NCBI RefSeq assembly: GCF_000295955.2
Contig: NZ_ALXE01000019.1
Span: 1-64,000, forward strand
From: Pantoea sp. A4
Lineage (GTDB): Bacteria; Pseudomonadota; Gammaproteobacteria; Enterobacterales; Enterobacteriaceae
DNA length: 64,000 nucleotides
Direction: 5' to 3'
Of this stretch, positions 38,135-47,472 are shown in pieces. The notes under the pieces are model-generated. The model was given only the letters and a program-made list of their open reading frames with translations. It did no database searches and was not told where the DNA came from. Numbering within the stretch: position 1 is the first letter of the stretch; each line of letters starts with the position of its first letter. The position numbers were made by a program, and so were the translations under genes.

Positions 38135-38638
38135 ATGTCTCAGAACGTACATTTTCAGGGTAACCCTGTCCCAGTAGCCGGTGAGTTTCCACAGCAGGGT
38201 GCCCAGGCTAAACCTTTCTCTCTGGTTGCCAAAGACCTCGCTGACGTTGGCCTGGCGCAGTTTGCCGGTAAGCGTAAAGTACTGAACATTTTCCCAAGCA
38301 TTGATACCGGCGTTTGCGCCGCTTCTGTGCGTAAGTTCAACACCGAAGCCGCAAACCTGGCAAACACCGCTGTGCTGTGCATCTCTGCTGACCTGCCGTT
38401 TGCTCAGGCACGTTTCTGTGGCGCAGAAGGCCTGGAGAATGTTGTGACCCTGTCTACCCTGCGTGGCGCAGAGTTCAAACAGGATTACGGTGTCGCGATC
38501 AGCGAAGGCGCACTGAAAGGCCTGACTGCACGTGCAGTCGTGGTACTGGATGAGCAGGATAAAGTGGTTTACAGCCAACTGGTGAACGAAATCACCGAAG
38601 AGCCAGACTACGAAGCCGCACTGGCAGCACTGAAATAA
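38135..38638 (+). CDS. tpx: Thiol peroxidase Tpx
   Basis: A 167-aa atypical 2-Cys peroxiredoxin with peroxidatic Cys61 (DTGVC) and resolving Cys95 (QARFC), the same positions as in E. coli. It reduces alkyl and lipid hydroperoxides using thioredoxin. AAAGGAAAG lies just before the ATG, and codon choice looks strongly biased, in keeping with high expression. A shared hairpin separates it from tyrR. Confidence 0.97.
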   Translation: MSQNVHFQGNPVPVAGEFPQQGAQAKPFSLVAKDLADVGLAQFAGKRKVLNIFPSIDTGVCAASVRKFNTEAANLANTAVLCISADLPFAQARFCGAEGLENVVTLSTLRGAEFKQDYGVAISEGALKGLTARAVVVLDEQDKVVYSQLVNEITEEPDYEAALAALK

Positions 38639-38646
38639 GTGCCGTT

Positions 38647-38670
38647 GTGGATGGCCAATCGGCCATCCAC
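38647..38670. terminator. Bidirectional hairpin between tpx and tyrR
   Basis: A perfect 10-bp stem (GTGGATGGCC / GGCCATCCAC) with an AATC loop lies between the converging stops of tpx and tyrR. It is likely to terminate both transcripts. Confidence 0.8.
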
Positions 38671-38677
38671 ACTTTGT

Positions 38678-40249
38678 TTACTCCCCTTCTCCTTCGCCGC
38701 GTTTCTGGCTCAATCCATACTCACGCAATTTATTCGCAATCGCGGTGTGCGATACACCAAGACGTTTCGCCAGCTTTCGCGTGCTGGGATAAGAGAGATA
38801 AAGACGTGTCAGCACCGACCGTTCAAAACGGCTGGTAATCTCATCCAGCGAGCCTTCAATCGCCCCGTCATCCATGCGCATATCAAGCGACTGTTCCGGC
38901 AGCACGATATCTTGTGGGCGCAACTCATACCCTTCCAACTGGGTCAACGCCCGATAGAGCGCATTTTTCAACTGCCGCACGTTACCCGGCCAGTTATAGC
39001 GCGTCAGGAACGGTGTCAGTTGGGTCGACAGACGCGGACGTGGAATGCCCTGTTCATCGGCGAAGCGTGCCACAAACAGTTCGGTCAACGGCAGGATGTC
39101 CTGCGGACGCTCCCGTAGCGGTGGGAGATTCAGCGTCAGAACGTTGAGGCGGTAAAACAGGTCTTCACGGAACTCCCCGTTCTTCACCAGCTCAATCAGG
39201 TTTTTCTGCGTGGCGCAAATCACGCGCACATCAACGTGCACCTCATGTTCTTCACCCACACGGCGGAAAGTACCGTCGTTGAGGAAACGCAAGAGTTTGG
39301 TCTGCATACGCGGCGACATCTCGCCAATCTCATCCAGCAAGACTGAACCGCCGTTGGCCTGTTCAAAGAAGCCTTTTTTACCTTCCAGCGCATTGGGATA
39401 AGCGCCCGCAGCGTGACCGAACAGTTCGCTTTCCGCCACATCATCGGGCAGTGAAGCACAATTAAGCGCGAGGAAGGGCTTTTTGCCGCGCGCGCTGCGC
39501 AGGTGGCAGGCACGGGCGAGCATATCTTTGCCGGTGCCGGTATCACCGATGATGAGTAATGGCGCGTCGTGCATCGCCAGTTTGCGCGCCTGATCAACCA
39601 CCTGACGCATCTTCGGTGCCACCGCCACGATATGCTCGAATTCGGACTCGTCCGTGACCATCAGTTTTTGCAGTTGCTGCCCCATGCGCGCGGTGGATTT
39701 AAGCATCACCATTGCGCCCACCAGTTGCCCCTCTTCGGCCTGATCGGCACTGAGGTAAACGGGGCGAGCTTCCATCAGGAAATCACGTCCTTCAATCACC
39801 ACATGCTGTGCCTGGGCTTCAACACGCTCACTCTCCAGCCAGCGCAGAAAGTTAAATCCGGTGATCAGGTTAATGGCATTGTGATTGCGGATTTTCTGCT
39901 CATCCAGATTAAACAGGTTTTGTGCCGCCGGGTTACTCAGCTCAACCTTGCCCTTTAGATCGATAGAGAAGACCGGCTCTGGCATCGCAACCAACAGTGC
40001 GCTCAGCGAGCGATGCTCACGTTCAGAGGGCATGTAAGCCACCGTGCGCACATCTGTCACGCCAGGCGTACGCCGAATTTCCGCCATCAGATTACTGAAG
40101 GCGGTAAATTCCAGCGCGCTAAAGTTGAGGTAAATTCGTCCGAGAGAGGCAATTTCAATGCCACGCAGATCGATATTGCGCGCGACGAGGAGATCGAGCA
40201 GTTCACGCGCCAGACCGATTCGGTCCTGGCAAAAAACTTCAAGACGCAT
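38678..40249 (-). CDS. tyrR: Aromatic amino acid regulator TyrR
   Basis: A 523-aa protein: N-terminal ACT domain (residues 1-75), PAS domain (about 80-190), a sigma-54-type AAA+ domain with Walker A GDTGTGKD, and a C-terminal Fis-type helix-turn-helix (RKLAKRLGVSHTAIANKL). The GAFTGA loop is replaced by GAYPNA, as expected for TyrR, which works with sigma-70 rather than sigma-54. It controls aromatic amino acid synthesis and transport genes in response to Tyr, Phe and Trp. Confidence 0.96.
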   Translation of the reverse strand: MRLEVFCQDRIGLARELLDLLVARNIDLRGIEIASLGRIYLNFSALEFTAFSNLMAEIRRTPGVTDVRTVAYMPSEREHRSLSALLVAMPEPVFSIDLKGKVELSNPAAQNLFNLDEQKIRNHNAINLITGFNFLRWLESERVEAQAQHVVIEGRDFLMEARPVYLSADQAEEGQLVGAMVMLKSTARMGQQLQKLMVTDESEFEHIVAVAPKMRQVVDQARKLAMHDAPLLIIGDTGTGKDMLARACHLRSARGKKPFLALNCASLPDDVAESELFGHAAGAYPNALEGKKGFFEQANGGSVLLDEIGEMSPRMQTKLLRFLNDGTFRRVGEEHEVHVDVRVICATQKNLIELVKNGEFREDLFYRLNVLTLNLPPLRERPQDILPLTELFVARFADEQGIPRPRLSTQLTPFLTRYNWPGNVRQLKNALYRALTQLEGYELRPQDIVLPEQSLDMRMDDGAIEGSLDEITSRFERSVLTRLYLSYPSTRKLAKRLGVSHTAIANKLREYGLSQKRGEGEGE

Positions 40250-40344
40250 AGCGGAGGCCTTGTACTGATATTGATAATGAAATCATACGTCAATACAGGT
40301 CGGATCAGGAAGGGGGCTGTCAGGAAAAGTTGACAGCCCAGACA

Positions 40345-41400
40345 TTATCCGCTGTTTTTATCTGCACCTCGGGCGCGGAGCTGAGTTACCAGCTCGCGGC
40401 GGAAATCGCCTAAACGCGGTTTGTCATTCTCCAGCCACGGCAGTGGACGGCACAGCTCCATCGCTTTAACCCCAAGACGGGCAGTTAACAGCCCCGCCCC
40501 AATGCCCTGCGCAGCGCGTGCGGAGAGCCTGGCGGCCAAATCCTGGGACATCCAGTCCATACCCACTTCGCGCACCAGCTCTGAAGCACCCGCAAACGCA
40601 ATATTAAGCAAGACCAGACGGAACAGGCGAATACGGCTAAAGTAGCCCAGCTCAATGCCATACAGCGCGGCAATGCGGTTGACCAGCCGAATATTACGCC
40701 AGGCAATAAAGGCCATATCCACCAGTGCCAACGGGCTCACGGCAATCATCAATGCGGACTCTGCTGCATGTCGGCTGATTTCACGTCGCGCCTGGCGGTC
40801 CAACACCGGCTGGACGATTTGCGCGTACAGCCGTACTTCTTCGCTGTCGTTGTGAGTCTCATGCAGCGCCGCACGCCAGCGTTGCAGCGCCTGATGACCC
40901 TGATCAAGCCCCGCCTGTTGGGCAAGTCCCTCACAGAATACCCGGCCCTGGCCGATGCCCTGGCTGTGCAACAGCTCACGACCTCTGTCACGGGCCTCTC
41001 CACGCTGGCGCAGGCGGCGCATACGTTGCCACTCACTGCCCAACGCGCCTGCACCGGCCAGTACAATCAGCCCACCGGCACTGCCCAACCCGAGCGCAAA
41101 CCAGTCATGGGTTTGCCAGGCATCGTGCATCCACTGAACGCCTTGTGCAACCACGCTCACCGCCAGCAAGCCGCATCCCAGCGCGACCATCCGACGCCAC
41201 AAGCTGCGTTTTGGCCGAAGTGCAGCATCCACCGCCTGTTCTGCTGCATCCGGAGTAACCTCTTCCAGATCCGTTTCCGGCTCACTGACAAAACTATCAC
41301 TGCGCTCGTCAAACACCTGATTTGGCTTGATCTCAACGTCCTGTTTTTGCGCCAGCGTCTCTGTAAAGTCGAGGCGGGGTTTAATCGGCGTCTGTGTCAT
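40345..41400 (-). CDS. ycjF: UPF0283/DUF697 membrane protein YcjF
   Basis: A 351-aa inner-membrane protein with two adjacent membrane helices near residues 70-120 ([18 protein letters not shown] and [15 protein letters not shown]) and a DUF697-type C-terminal part. Its start overlaps the ycjX stop by 4 nt. It is co-transcribed with the phage-shock genes and is widely found with YcjX, but its role is not established. Confidence 0.92.
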   Translation of the reverse strand: MTQTPIKPRLDFTETLAQKQDVEIKPNQVFDERSDSFVSEPETDLEEVTPDAAEQAVDAALRPKRSLWRRMVALGCGLLAVSVVAQGVQWMHDAWQTHDWFALGLGSAGGLIVLAGAGALGSEWQRMRRLRQRGEARDRGRELLHSQGIGQGRVFCEGLAQQAGLDQGHQALQRWRAALHETHNDSEEVRLYAQIVQPVLDRQARREISRHAAESALMIAVSPLALVDMAFIAWRNIRLVNRIAALYGIELGYFSRIRLFRLVLLNIAFAGASELVREVGMDWMSQDLAARLSARAAQGIGAGLLTARLGVKAMELCRPLPWLENDKPRLGDFRRELVTQLRARGADKNSG

Positions 41401-42794
41401 CGCAGTTTGTCTCCCAGTAAAAATTCCAGTGCGGCATCAAGGCGAATATGCGGCAACGGTTGATCGGTGGTGTGTGCCCGTGGGCGGAACTGCTCGAACT
41501 GGAAACCCTGCTCCTGCCAGAACTGCGGCCCCGGCAAACGCGGCGGGACTTCGCCGGGATAGACGGTAAGCGGCGCACCATCACTCAGCCTTGCTCCGCG
41601 CAGAGCAGGAATCGTCTCTCCGTTATGGCTCACGGTGCCACTTTCCGTTGCCTGTACCGAAGCGAGGCCCAGACAGTCAATGCTGATACCTTCAAATGCC
41701 GCATTTTGCCAGGCGTCCTGTACCAGCTGTTGCAGCAACGACACCATGTTGCCATGTTGGTCGGCGGTGATGTGATCGGCTTTGGTCGCCGCGAACAGCA
41801 AGCGATCGATTACCGGCGAAAAGAGGCGGCGAAACAGCGTTCGCTGACCGTAGTGAAAACTCTGCATCAGTTGCGTCAGCGCCAGCCTCATATCGTTAAA
41901 CGCCTGCGGGCCGGTATTCAGCGGCTGTAGGCAATCGACTAATACAATCTGGCGATCAAAACGCAGGAAATGATCGCGATAAAACCCTTTCACCACATGC
42001 TGGCAGTACCATGCATAGCGCGTCTGTAACATGTGCAGATGCGTACCCTTCTCAGCCTGGGCCAGCTTACTGGCCGGGAGCTCATCCAGTCCGGGTAACG
42101 GGAAAAATTGCAGTGCCGGAGCACCGGCCATATCACCCGGCAAAATAAAACGCCCAGGCTGGATGAAATGCAGTCCGGCCTGCTTGCACTGGTGCAGGTA
42201 GTCGGTCCAGGCGGCGGCGATCTCCGCCAGTTGGTTTTCATCAGCAGGGGCGAAGGGATCAAACCCCTGACAGAGACGACGCCATGTCGCGGCTAACTCG
42301 CCCCGCTCACCTTGTAACAGGCCGACCATCTGCCGTGACCAACTGAGATAGTCCTGTGCCAGCATGGGTAAATCGAGCAGCCACTCACCGGGATAATCGA
42401 CGATCTCCAGATATAACGTGGCGGTGTCACGCAGGTGGCGCAACAGGGAATTTTGTGGCCGATAGCGCAGCGCGAGCTGCATTTCGCTTATGCCTCGGGT
42501 CGGCGTTGGCCAGGTTGGCGGGGTAGAATAGAGCTGCGCGATCCCTTCATCATAGCTAAAGCGTGCGGTGCCCATGTCGCGCTGTGGCACCCGTTTAACG
42601 CCGAGCAAACGTTGATCGCGCACCACGGAAAACAGCGGCAGACGCGCACCGCTGTTGACGTTAAGTAGCTGGTTAACCAGCGAGGTAATAAATGCGGTTT
42701 TACCGCTCCGGCTCAGGCCGGTGACTGCAAGGCGAAGATGGCGGTCAGTACCGCGATCCATCAGTTCCCGCAGCTGGTTTTGCAGATTGATCAT
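41397..42794 (-). CDS. ycjX: DUF463 P-loop protein YcjX
   Basis: A 465-aa putative nucleotide-binding protein with a GTPase-like P-loop GLSRSGKT (about residues 26-33) and an [15 protein letters not shown] segment resembling a switch region. It is the DUF463 member encoded with YcjF. The start lies 50 bases inside the end of pspD, so the genes must be co-transcribed in the order pspABCD-ycjX-ycjF. That makes it a likely member of the psp stress regulon. Confidence 0.93.
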   Translation of the reverse strand: MINLQNQLRELMDRGTDRHLRLAVTGLSRSGKTAFITSLVNQLLNVNSGARLPLFSVVRDQRLLGVKRVPQRDMGTARFSYDEGIAQLYSTPPTWPTPTRGISEMQLALRYRPQNSLLRHLRDTATLYLEIVDYPGEWLLDLPMLAQDYLSWSRQMVGLLQGERGELAATWRRLCQGFDPFAPADENQLAEIAAAWTDYLHQCKQAGLHFIQPGRFILPGDMAGAPALQFFPLPGLDELPASKLAQAEKGTHLHMLQTRYAWYCQHVVKGFYRDHFLRFDRQIVLVDCLQPLNTGPQAFNDMRLALTQLMQSFHYGQRTLFRRLFSPVIDRLLFAATKADHITADQHGNMVSLLQQLVQDAWQNAAFEGISIDCLGLASVQATESGTVSHNGETIPALRGARLSDGAPLTVYPGEVPPRLPGPQFWQEQGFQFEQFRPRAHTTDQPLPHIRLDAALEFLLGDKLR

Positions 42795-43017
42795 CGGACT
42801 CCTTGATGAAGCGTGACGCCAGGCGGCGCATCACTTTACTCAGCACTGGCTCAAGTGCCAGTGAGATCAGCAGGCGCAGCGGGCGGCGTGCGACCGATTT
42901 TACCGCCCAGCCCGTCACTCCCGCTGGGCCGTAAGTCACGGCTGAGATAATGATAAATTTCGCCACCGACTTCAGCGCCGGGGCTGCGCGACGACGCAGG
43001 TTAGCGTGTTGCATCAT
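42745..43017 (-). CDS. pspD: Phage shock protein D
   Basis: A 90-aa peripheral or membrane protein with the conserved core YGPAGVTGWAVKSVARRPLR, close to the E. coli PspD core. It is longer than the 73-residue E. coli protein at both ends; its 3' end overlaps ycjX by 50 bases. It is part of the envelope-stress operon; its individual role is minor or unknown. Confidence 0.9.
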   Translation of the reverse strand: MMQHANLRRRAAPALKSVAKFIIISAVTYGPAGVTGWAVKSVARRPLRLLISLALEPVLSKVMRRLASRFIKESDDQSAKPAAGTDGSRY

Positions 43018-43058
43018 TGTACCTCTTTTTTAGACATAACCCGCTGGTGCCAGCGGGC

Positions 43059-43409
43059 TTATAGTTGCCGGAAACGACTACGAACGCCGAAGGTTTCGGA
43101 CGTGACGTAACGTTCCATTTCTCTGATGCGTTGCTCGTCACGCTGCATGTCCCGCGCCAGTTCATCAAGCAGTTGACCCGGTGCCGGAGTGCTGGCTTCC
43201 TGGTCGCTGACCGCTTGCGGTTTTTCATCCAGGACAAAGCCCAGGACGAAATAGAGCGTAATGGTGATGGCAAACAGGCCAAAGAACAACGACAACACCA
43301 CAATCACCCGCAGTAACAGCACCGGAATGTCAAAATACTCTGCCAGTCCGGCGCACACACCGCGTACTTTACCCTTTTCCGGCAGACGCCACAGTGTACG
43401 TCCATTCAT
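43059..43409 (-). CDS. pspC: Phage shock protein C
   Basis: A 116-aa inner-membrane protein with the PspC domain GKVRGVCAGLAEYFDIPVLLLR, a membrane segment (VIVVLSLFFGLFAITITLYF) and a C-terminal helix. PspC acts with PspB as the membrane sensor that pulls PspA off PspF during loss of proton-motive force. It overlaps pspB by 1 nt. Confidence 0.95.
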   Translation of the reverse strand: MNGRTLWRLPEKGKVRGVCAGLAEYFDIPVLLLRVIVVLSLFFGLFAITITLYFVLGFVLDEKPQAVSDQEASTPAPGQLLDELARDMQRDEQRIREMERYVTSETFGVRSRFRQL

Positions 43410-43633
43410 TATGGCTGCCTCCAGTTCGGGTGTTCTGCATCCAGAATCGCTTCCAGTGCCAGAATACGCTCACGCATCCGTTGCGCATCCTGATTGAGCT
43501 GTTGCAACTGCTGAACATCGCCAGCCGCCAGTGAGTTACCGTTACGTTTGTTGCTGTAGTGCAGCCACAGCCAAATTGGGGCGACAAACAGCACAAAAAT
43601 GGTTAACGGAATAGCAAGAAACAAGGCGCTCAT
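43409..43633 (-). CDS. pspB: Phage shock protein B
   Basis: A 74-aa protein, the same length as in E. coli. An N-terminal membrane helix (LAIPLTIFVLFVAPIWLWLHY) precedes a cytoplasmic leucine-rich coiled coil (LQQLNQDAQRMRERILALEAI). It works with PspC to relieve PspA inhibition of PspF. The operon position is second after pspA. Confidence 0.95.
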   Translation of the reverse strand: MSALFLAIPLTIFVLFVAPIWLWLHYSNKRNGNSLAAGDVQQLQQLNQDAQRMRERILALEAILDAEHPNWRQP

Positions 43634-43667
43634 GGACTCTCCTTAATCACGCGTTGATACGTCAGTG

Positions 43668-44333
43668 TTATTCACTACGGTTCATTTTGGCTTTCAGCGC
43701 AGCAAGCTGCTCGCTGATCTCATCATCGGCCTGCAACTCGGCAAACTGCTGGTCGAGGCTTTTACTTTTGCCAAAACGCTGGCTTTCCGCTTCTGCTTCC
43801 ATATGGTCAATACGGCGTTCAAACGATTCGAAGCGCGCCATGGCTTCATCAATCTTGCCGCTGTCGAGCTGGCGACGCACATCACGTGAGTTGCTGGCAG
43901 CCTGATGACGCAGCGTCAGCGCCTGCTGGCGTGCGCGAGTTTCACTGAGTTTTTTCTCCAGCTCACCAATTTCACCTTTCAGGCGATTCAGCGTCTCTTC
44001 AACCTGCACGACTTCATCACGCAGTGATCCGATCAAGTCGGTCAGTTTCTGTTTTTCAATCAGTGCGGCACGGGCCAGATCGTCTTTTTCACGACGCAGC
44101 GCCAGTTCAGCCTTTTCTTGCCATTCAGCCTGCTGCACTTCAGCCTGTTCAATGCGGCGTTGCAGATGTTTTTTTTCTGCCAGCGCACGCGCAGAGGTGG
44201 AACGCACTTCAATCAGCGTATCTTCCATCTCCTGAATCATCAGGCGGACCAACTTTTGCGGGTCCTCGGCACGCTCCAGCAAGGAGTTGATGTTGGCGTT
44301 CACAATATCGGCAAAGCGAGAAAATATACCCAT
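43668..44333 (-). CDS. pspA: Phage shock protein A
   Basis: A 221-aa ESCRT-III-like coiled-coil protein starting [19 protein letters not shown], with the amphipathic N-terminal helix that binds membranes. Most of the chain is long helix rich in Glu, Lys and Ala. The frame extends upstream to 44372, but the start at 44333 matches the family. In unstressed cells PspA inhibits PspF; on membrane stress it oligomerises on the inner membrane. It is transcribed from the sigma-54 promoter upstream. Confidence 0.97.
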   Translation of the reverse strand: MGIFSRFADIVNANINSLLERAEDPQKLVRLMIQEMEDTLIEVRSTSARALAEKKHLQRRIEQAEVQQAEWQEKAELALRREKDDLARAALIEKQKLTDLIGSLRDEVVQVEETLNRLKGEIGELEKKLSETRARQQALTLRHQAASNSRDVRRQLDSGKIDEAMARFESFERRIDHMEAEAESQRFGKSKSLDQQFAELQADDEISEQLAALKAKMNRSE

Positions 44334-44379
44334 TCTGGTGCTCCTCAAAAAAGCGGGTTTAATATGCTGCATAAGCTAA

Positions 44380-44395
44380 TACAAAAGCCGTGCCA
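44380..44395 (-). promoter_or_regulatory. Sigma-54 promoter of the psp operon
   Basis: The minus strand reads TGGCACGGCTTTTGTA, matching the -24/-12 consensus TGGCACG-N4-TTGC/TA. It lies about 47 bases upstream of the pspA start and is transcribed away from pspF. The divergently encoded PspF is the expected activator, as in E. coli. Confidence 0.9.
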
Positions 44396-44492
44396 GTTTT
44401 TATATTACTGATATTTAACAACTTTAAAATTTTACAGCGTCCAGGACTTCACGTAAGGTAGTGAAATTGATTAATCATTAGTGAAATTCATT

Positions 44493-45482
44493 ATGGCCTC
44501 TGCAACTGATAATCTGTTAGGCGAGTCGGATAACTTCTTAGCCCTGCTGGAGCAAGTTTCGCGCCTCGCGCCGCTGGAAAAACCCGTGCTGGTGATTGGC
44601 GAACGCGGTACCGGTAAGGAGTTGATCGCCAGCCGTTTGCACTATCTTTCCGAACGCTGGCAGGGGCCGTTTATTTCACTGAACTGCGCGGCGCTGAATG
44701 AAAACCTGTTGGATTCCGAGCTGTTTGGTCATGAAGCGGGCGCGTTTACCGGCGCACAACGCCGCCACCTCGGGCGCTTTGAGCGCGCTGATGGCGGAAC
44801 GCTGTTTCTGGATGAGCTTGCCACGGCCCCGATGCTGGTGCAGGAGAAACTGCTACGTGTGATTGAATATGGTCAGTTAGAACGTGTCGGCGGCAACCAG
44901 TCTTTGCAGGTTAACGTGCGCCTGGTGTGTGCCACCAACGAAGATCTTCCCGCGCTTGCCGCAGCAGGAAAATTTCGCGCGGACTTGCTAGACCGGCTGG
45001 CTTTTGATGTGGTGCGACTGCCACCGTTGCGCGAGCGGCGCAGTGATATTTTGCTGATGGCAGATCACTTTGCGATTCAGATGTGCCGTGAACTGCGTCT
45101 GCCGCTGTTTCCAGGGTTCACGCCTCAGGCAGAACAAACCCTGCTGGGCTATCACTGGCCGGGTAATGTGCGCGAATTGAAAAACGTGGTTGAGCGTTCA
45201 GTGTATCGCCACCACAGCAGTGAAATCCCGCTGGATAATATCATCATCAACCCGTTCGCCGGTTTGAGTGCTGAACCTGTTCATGAACCAACGCCAGTGA
45301 CAGCTGCCCTGCCCACTCTGCCGCTGGATTTACGTCAGTGGCAAAATCAGCAGGAACAGCAGTTGGTTGAACTGAGCTTACGACAGGCGCGCTATAACCA
45401 AAAACGCGCCGCCGAACTGCTCGGTGTGACCTATCATCAGCTGCGGGCGATGATGAAGAAGCACGGCACTGAAACGCAATAA
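44493..45482 (+). CDS. pspF: Psp operon transcriptional activator PspF
   Basis: A 329-aa enhancer-binding protein. It has a AAA+ domain with Walker A GERGTGKE, the intact GAFTGA loop (HEAGAFTGAQRR) that contacts sigma-54, Walker B GGTLFLDE, and a C-terminal Fis-type HTH (RAAELLGVTYHQLR). Like E. coli PspF it lacks a receiver domain and is controlled by PspA binding. The start at 44493 (MASATDNLLGE) is preferred to the in-frame ATG at 44481, because homology begins there. It is divergent from pspA. Confidence 0.96.
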   Translation: MASATDNLLGESDNFLALLEQVSRLAPLEKPVLVIGERGTGKELIASRLHYLSERWQGPFISLNCAALNENLLDSELFGHEAGAFTGAQRRHLGRFERADGGTLFLDELATAPMLVQEKLLRVIEYGQLERVGGNQSLQVNVRLVCATNEDLPALAAAGKFRADLLDRLAFDVVRLPPLRERRSDILLMADHFAIQMCRELRLPLFPGFTPQAEQTLLGYHWPGNVRELKNVVERSVYRHHSSEIPLDNIIINPFAGLSAEPVHEPTPVTAALPTLPLDLRQWQNQQEQQLVELSLRQARYNQKRAAELLGVTYHQLRAMMKKHGTETQ

Positions 45483-46045
45483 ATACAATTAGAATCAATT
45501 TTTTATGTTGGAATATCCCGGTATTTAACCCTGCAACTGCCATAGAGATAACTCTATGTTTTATCGAGACGTTAAAAATAGTTTTGGGATTTCACTTATG
45601 CCCGCCCACCAGCAGGTTTTTTTAAATGTATAAATAACGCTCATTTTGATACTAATATGTAAACATTGAAATGAGGTTTGAAATTTATCCCCCTGGATCA
45701 CTTGCCTGGTGCTTTTGTTATCGGGCTTCTTTTTGAATCTTCAGGAAATAAATCGCTCAATTTGAGCTTTTTATAAATTTCTTTATGCGACTATCACCCT
45801 ACAACATAGAGTTTAAGCCTTGAAATGAGTTTGCCCGCCACTTACCGTGTCGGGCTTTTTTTTTCCACAGAATTTAGACTACGCATTAATCGTCACCACA
45901 TCATCTATGGCGTCAATCCCAATTGCTGCTCGGGGACTCTTTATCCGGCTGCGGTCACGGCTGGAAATATTCTGACTTTTATTTCCTGATAACTCACTTT
46001 GCTACGTTCCGCTTAGTAACTCCCTGTACATTCCCTCTCGCTCTG
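45483..46045 (+). other. Gene-free AT-rich stretch after pspF with a repeat pair and an orphan terminator
   Basis: No credible coding sequence. The sequence TTGAAATGAG occurs twice (45666-45675 and 45820-45829), each followed by TTTG with a one-base difference. A good intrinsic terminator follows the second copy (see separate entry). This could be the remains of a small-RNA gene or the 3' scar of the accessory patch that starts here. Confidence 0.4.
45833..45864 (+). terminator. Orphan intrinsic terminator downstream of pspF
   Basis: Stem GCCCG-C-CAC / GTG-T-CGGGC (one mismatch) with a TTACC loop, then nine T. It is 350 bases beyond pspF, too far to be an ordinary pspF terminator, so an unannotated short transcript may end here. 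Confidence 0.7.
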
Positions 46046-46188
46046 CGCCGCCACCTCGTCCGGTGGGTGAAAATGAGAGTTTTATCTCTTACGCCAGTGC
46101 AGAGCGATTCAGCTCTATGCTTACCGAGCTTGCCGTAAGCGATGGTTACCCCGATAGTTTCAGTTCTGACGGCTATCGGTTTTTTTTT
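46046..46188 (+). ncRNA. Candidate structured small RNA ending in an intrinsic terminator
   Basis: Four consecutive hairpins can be drawn on the plus strand: CCACC..GGTGG (46051-46066), AGAGC-GATTCA-GCTCT (46101-46116), GCTTAC..GTAAGC (46119-46140), and CCGATAG..CTATCGG followed by nine T (46151-46188). No plausible plus-strand reading frame covers it. Several stacked hairpins plus a rho-independent end are typical of sRNAs. The 5' end is not defined. It lies in the patch that also holds an integrase relic, so a prophage-derived RNA is possible. Confidence 0.5.
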
Positions 46189-46399
46189 GCCCGCGATTTT
46201 CACTCACCTCGACCTGTATTCCCATCCCATCAAAGCATAGTGCGCACCGCTCACGTAGGTTGTTGGCGGCCTCAGTGATGCTGGCAACCTCAGCTTCGTC
46301 TTTCTCGACGTCGGCATTTACAAGCATGCCGTCCAGGTACCCAATAAGACGTTTCCAGTCTGTTTTGACCTGGGCGATTGCGTCATGTTGCGTCCTCAT
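46160..46399 (-). CDS. Hypothetical protein, 79 aa
   Basis: An ORF encoding a hydrophilic, probably helical protein (VKTDWKRLIGYLDGMLVNAD, EVASITEAANNLRERCALC). I do not recognise a family. No clear ribosome-binding site precedes the ATG, and its last codons overlap the terminator hairpin of the candidate RNA on the other strand, which lowers confidence. If real, it is most likely a phage-derived accessory gene. Confidence 0.35.
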   Translation of the reverse strand: MRTQHDAIAQVKTDWKRLIGYLDGMLVNADVEKDEAEVASITEAANNLRERCALCFDGMGIQVEVSENRGQKKTDSRQN

Positions 46400-46447
46400 C
46401 TTGGTGGATTTCGGGCATAAAAAAGGCCGCCCTGGCGACCTGTAGAA

Positions 46448-46624
46448 TCATTTTTTGTAACTGATCAGTTCAATACCTTCTTTAGGGTGTCGTTTTTTCA
46501 ATTCAGTCAACAATGCTGATTCGGTATCTCCATTTATAGTCAAAAAGGCTATATGCGTACGATATTTAGCTTTAGTGGCTGGCTGTATTCTGTCGTAGCG
46601 GATATCTTTAAATTTTGCTTGCAT
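46448..46624 (-). CDS. Hypothetical protein, 58 aa
   Basis: A short basic protein (MQAKFKDIRYDRIQPATKAK at the start, ending EGIELISYKK). GGAG lies 8 bases before the ATG and amino-acid composition is normal, so translation is plausible. No known domain was recognised. It is followed on the same strand by the 79-aa ORF at 46160-46399, 48 bases on. Confidence 0.5.
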   Translation of the reverse strand: MQAKFKDIRYDRIQPATKAKYRTHIAFLTINGDTESALLTELKKRHPKEGIELISYKK

Positions 46625-46754
46625 ATCATCTCTCCATTTAATTGAGCTTCCACATCAGTAACGGCAGATATGACACTTTCTTTACTCATTTTGATTCCAT
46701 CCACTCCACTCTTTCGCAAGCTTTACCACCAATCACTGGTTCACAATTTCACCG

Positions 46755-46982
46755 TTATTTCCGGGCAGATCCGGAATGTTGCGGCACCACTACAGGAGGC
46801 TGCATATCAACGGGCGCAGGGGCTGTCTGTTGCGCCACCGATGCAGATGCCTGCGCAAACTGCTGTTGTGACATCAGGGAAATCTATTGCTGTTGCACCT
46901 CGATACCAGCGTCTTTGTTGTCACGTCCAGACAGAGAAAAACAGCCCAGCGCCAGAATGGATGCTAAGAGAGAACGTTTCAT
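46755..46982 (-). pseudogene. Lipoprotein-like gene broken by an in-frame stop
   Basis: Reads MKRSLLASILALGCFSLSGR, then DNKDAGIEVQQQ, a TAG at codon 33 (46884-46886), and continues in the same frame with ISLMSQQQFAQASASVAQQ to a TAA at codon 76. The N-terminus is a lipoprotein signal. The expected lipobox Cys of LSGC appears as Arg (LSGR), although an earlier LGC could serve. The stop and the Cys-to-Arg change together indicate decay of a small Gln/Pro-rich lipoprotein gene. Confidence 0.65.
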
Positions 46983-47155
46983 GAAGATTCTTAGTTGGGG
47001 ATGATGGTAATACCTGAGTGTTCACAGTGATGAATGCAGCAACCCGGAAGTTTTCTTAAAAGCCTTCGAAATAAAGCATTAGCATCGTTTTGCTTTGACT
47101 CACTTCCACCTCGCGCATAACCTGTTTCCCTTACAATTATGTGGAGCTGATTATT

Positions 47156-47398
47156 ATGCAAAAGAACTGGAAGTCTCTGGTCATAATCACTGTTGGACTT
47201 GCCCTGGCTGGCTGCTCAACTGCACAGAAAATCTCACGCCCAGACGGGAAAAATGAATATTTGATTCAGTGCGGAGCAAGCTCAGGTTGGGATGTCTGCT
47301 ACTCAAAAGCAAACGAAGTGTGCCCTGCTGGATATACAGACCTGGATAAAGATGGCGGATTTAACCGCAAAGAACTGCGAATTTTGTGCGCAAAATAA
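47156..47398 (+). CDS. Small putative lipoprotein, 80 aa
   Basis: Starts MQKNWKSLVIITVGLALAGC, a clear lipobox with Cys20. The mature part has four more Cys (IQCGASSGWDVCYSKANEVC and a final ILC) that could form two disulfides. GGAG lies 10 bases before the chosen ATG; a GTG at 47141 would add five residues. The family is unknown to me. It resembles small secreted accessory lipoproteins found on mobile DNA. No partner gene is obvious. Confidence 0.75.
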   Translation: MQKNWKSLVIITVGLALAGCSTAQKISRPDGKNEYLIQCGASSGWDVCYSKANEVCPAGYTDLDKDGGFNRKELRILCAK

Positions 47399-47472
47399 AA
47401 CCGCCAAATTAGAAAGCCCCCCAGACGGACCTTATTACCTTTTCCTTTAGTCAGCTATCCAGGGATAGTCTG

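Noticed and set aside
38678-40249. TyrR as a sigma-54 activator
   Set aside because: The AAA+ domain lacks the GAFTGA loop (GAYPNA instead), as in known TyrR proteins, so sigma-54 activation is not expected.
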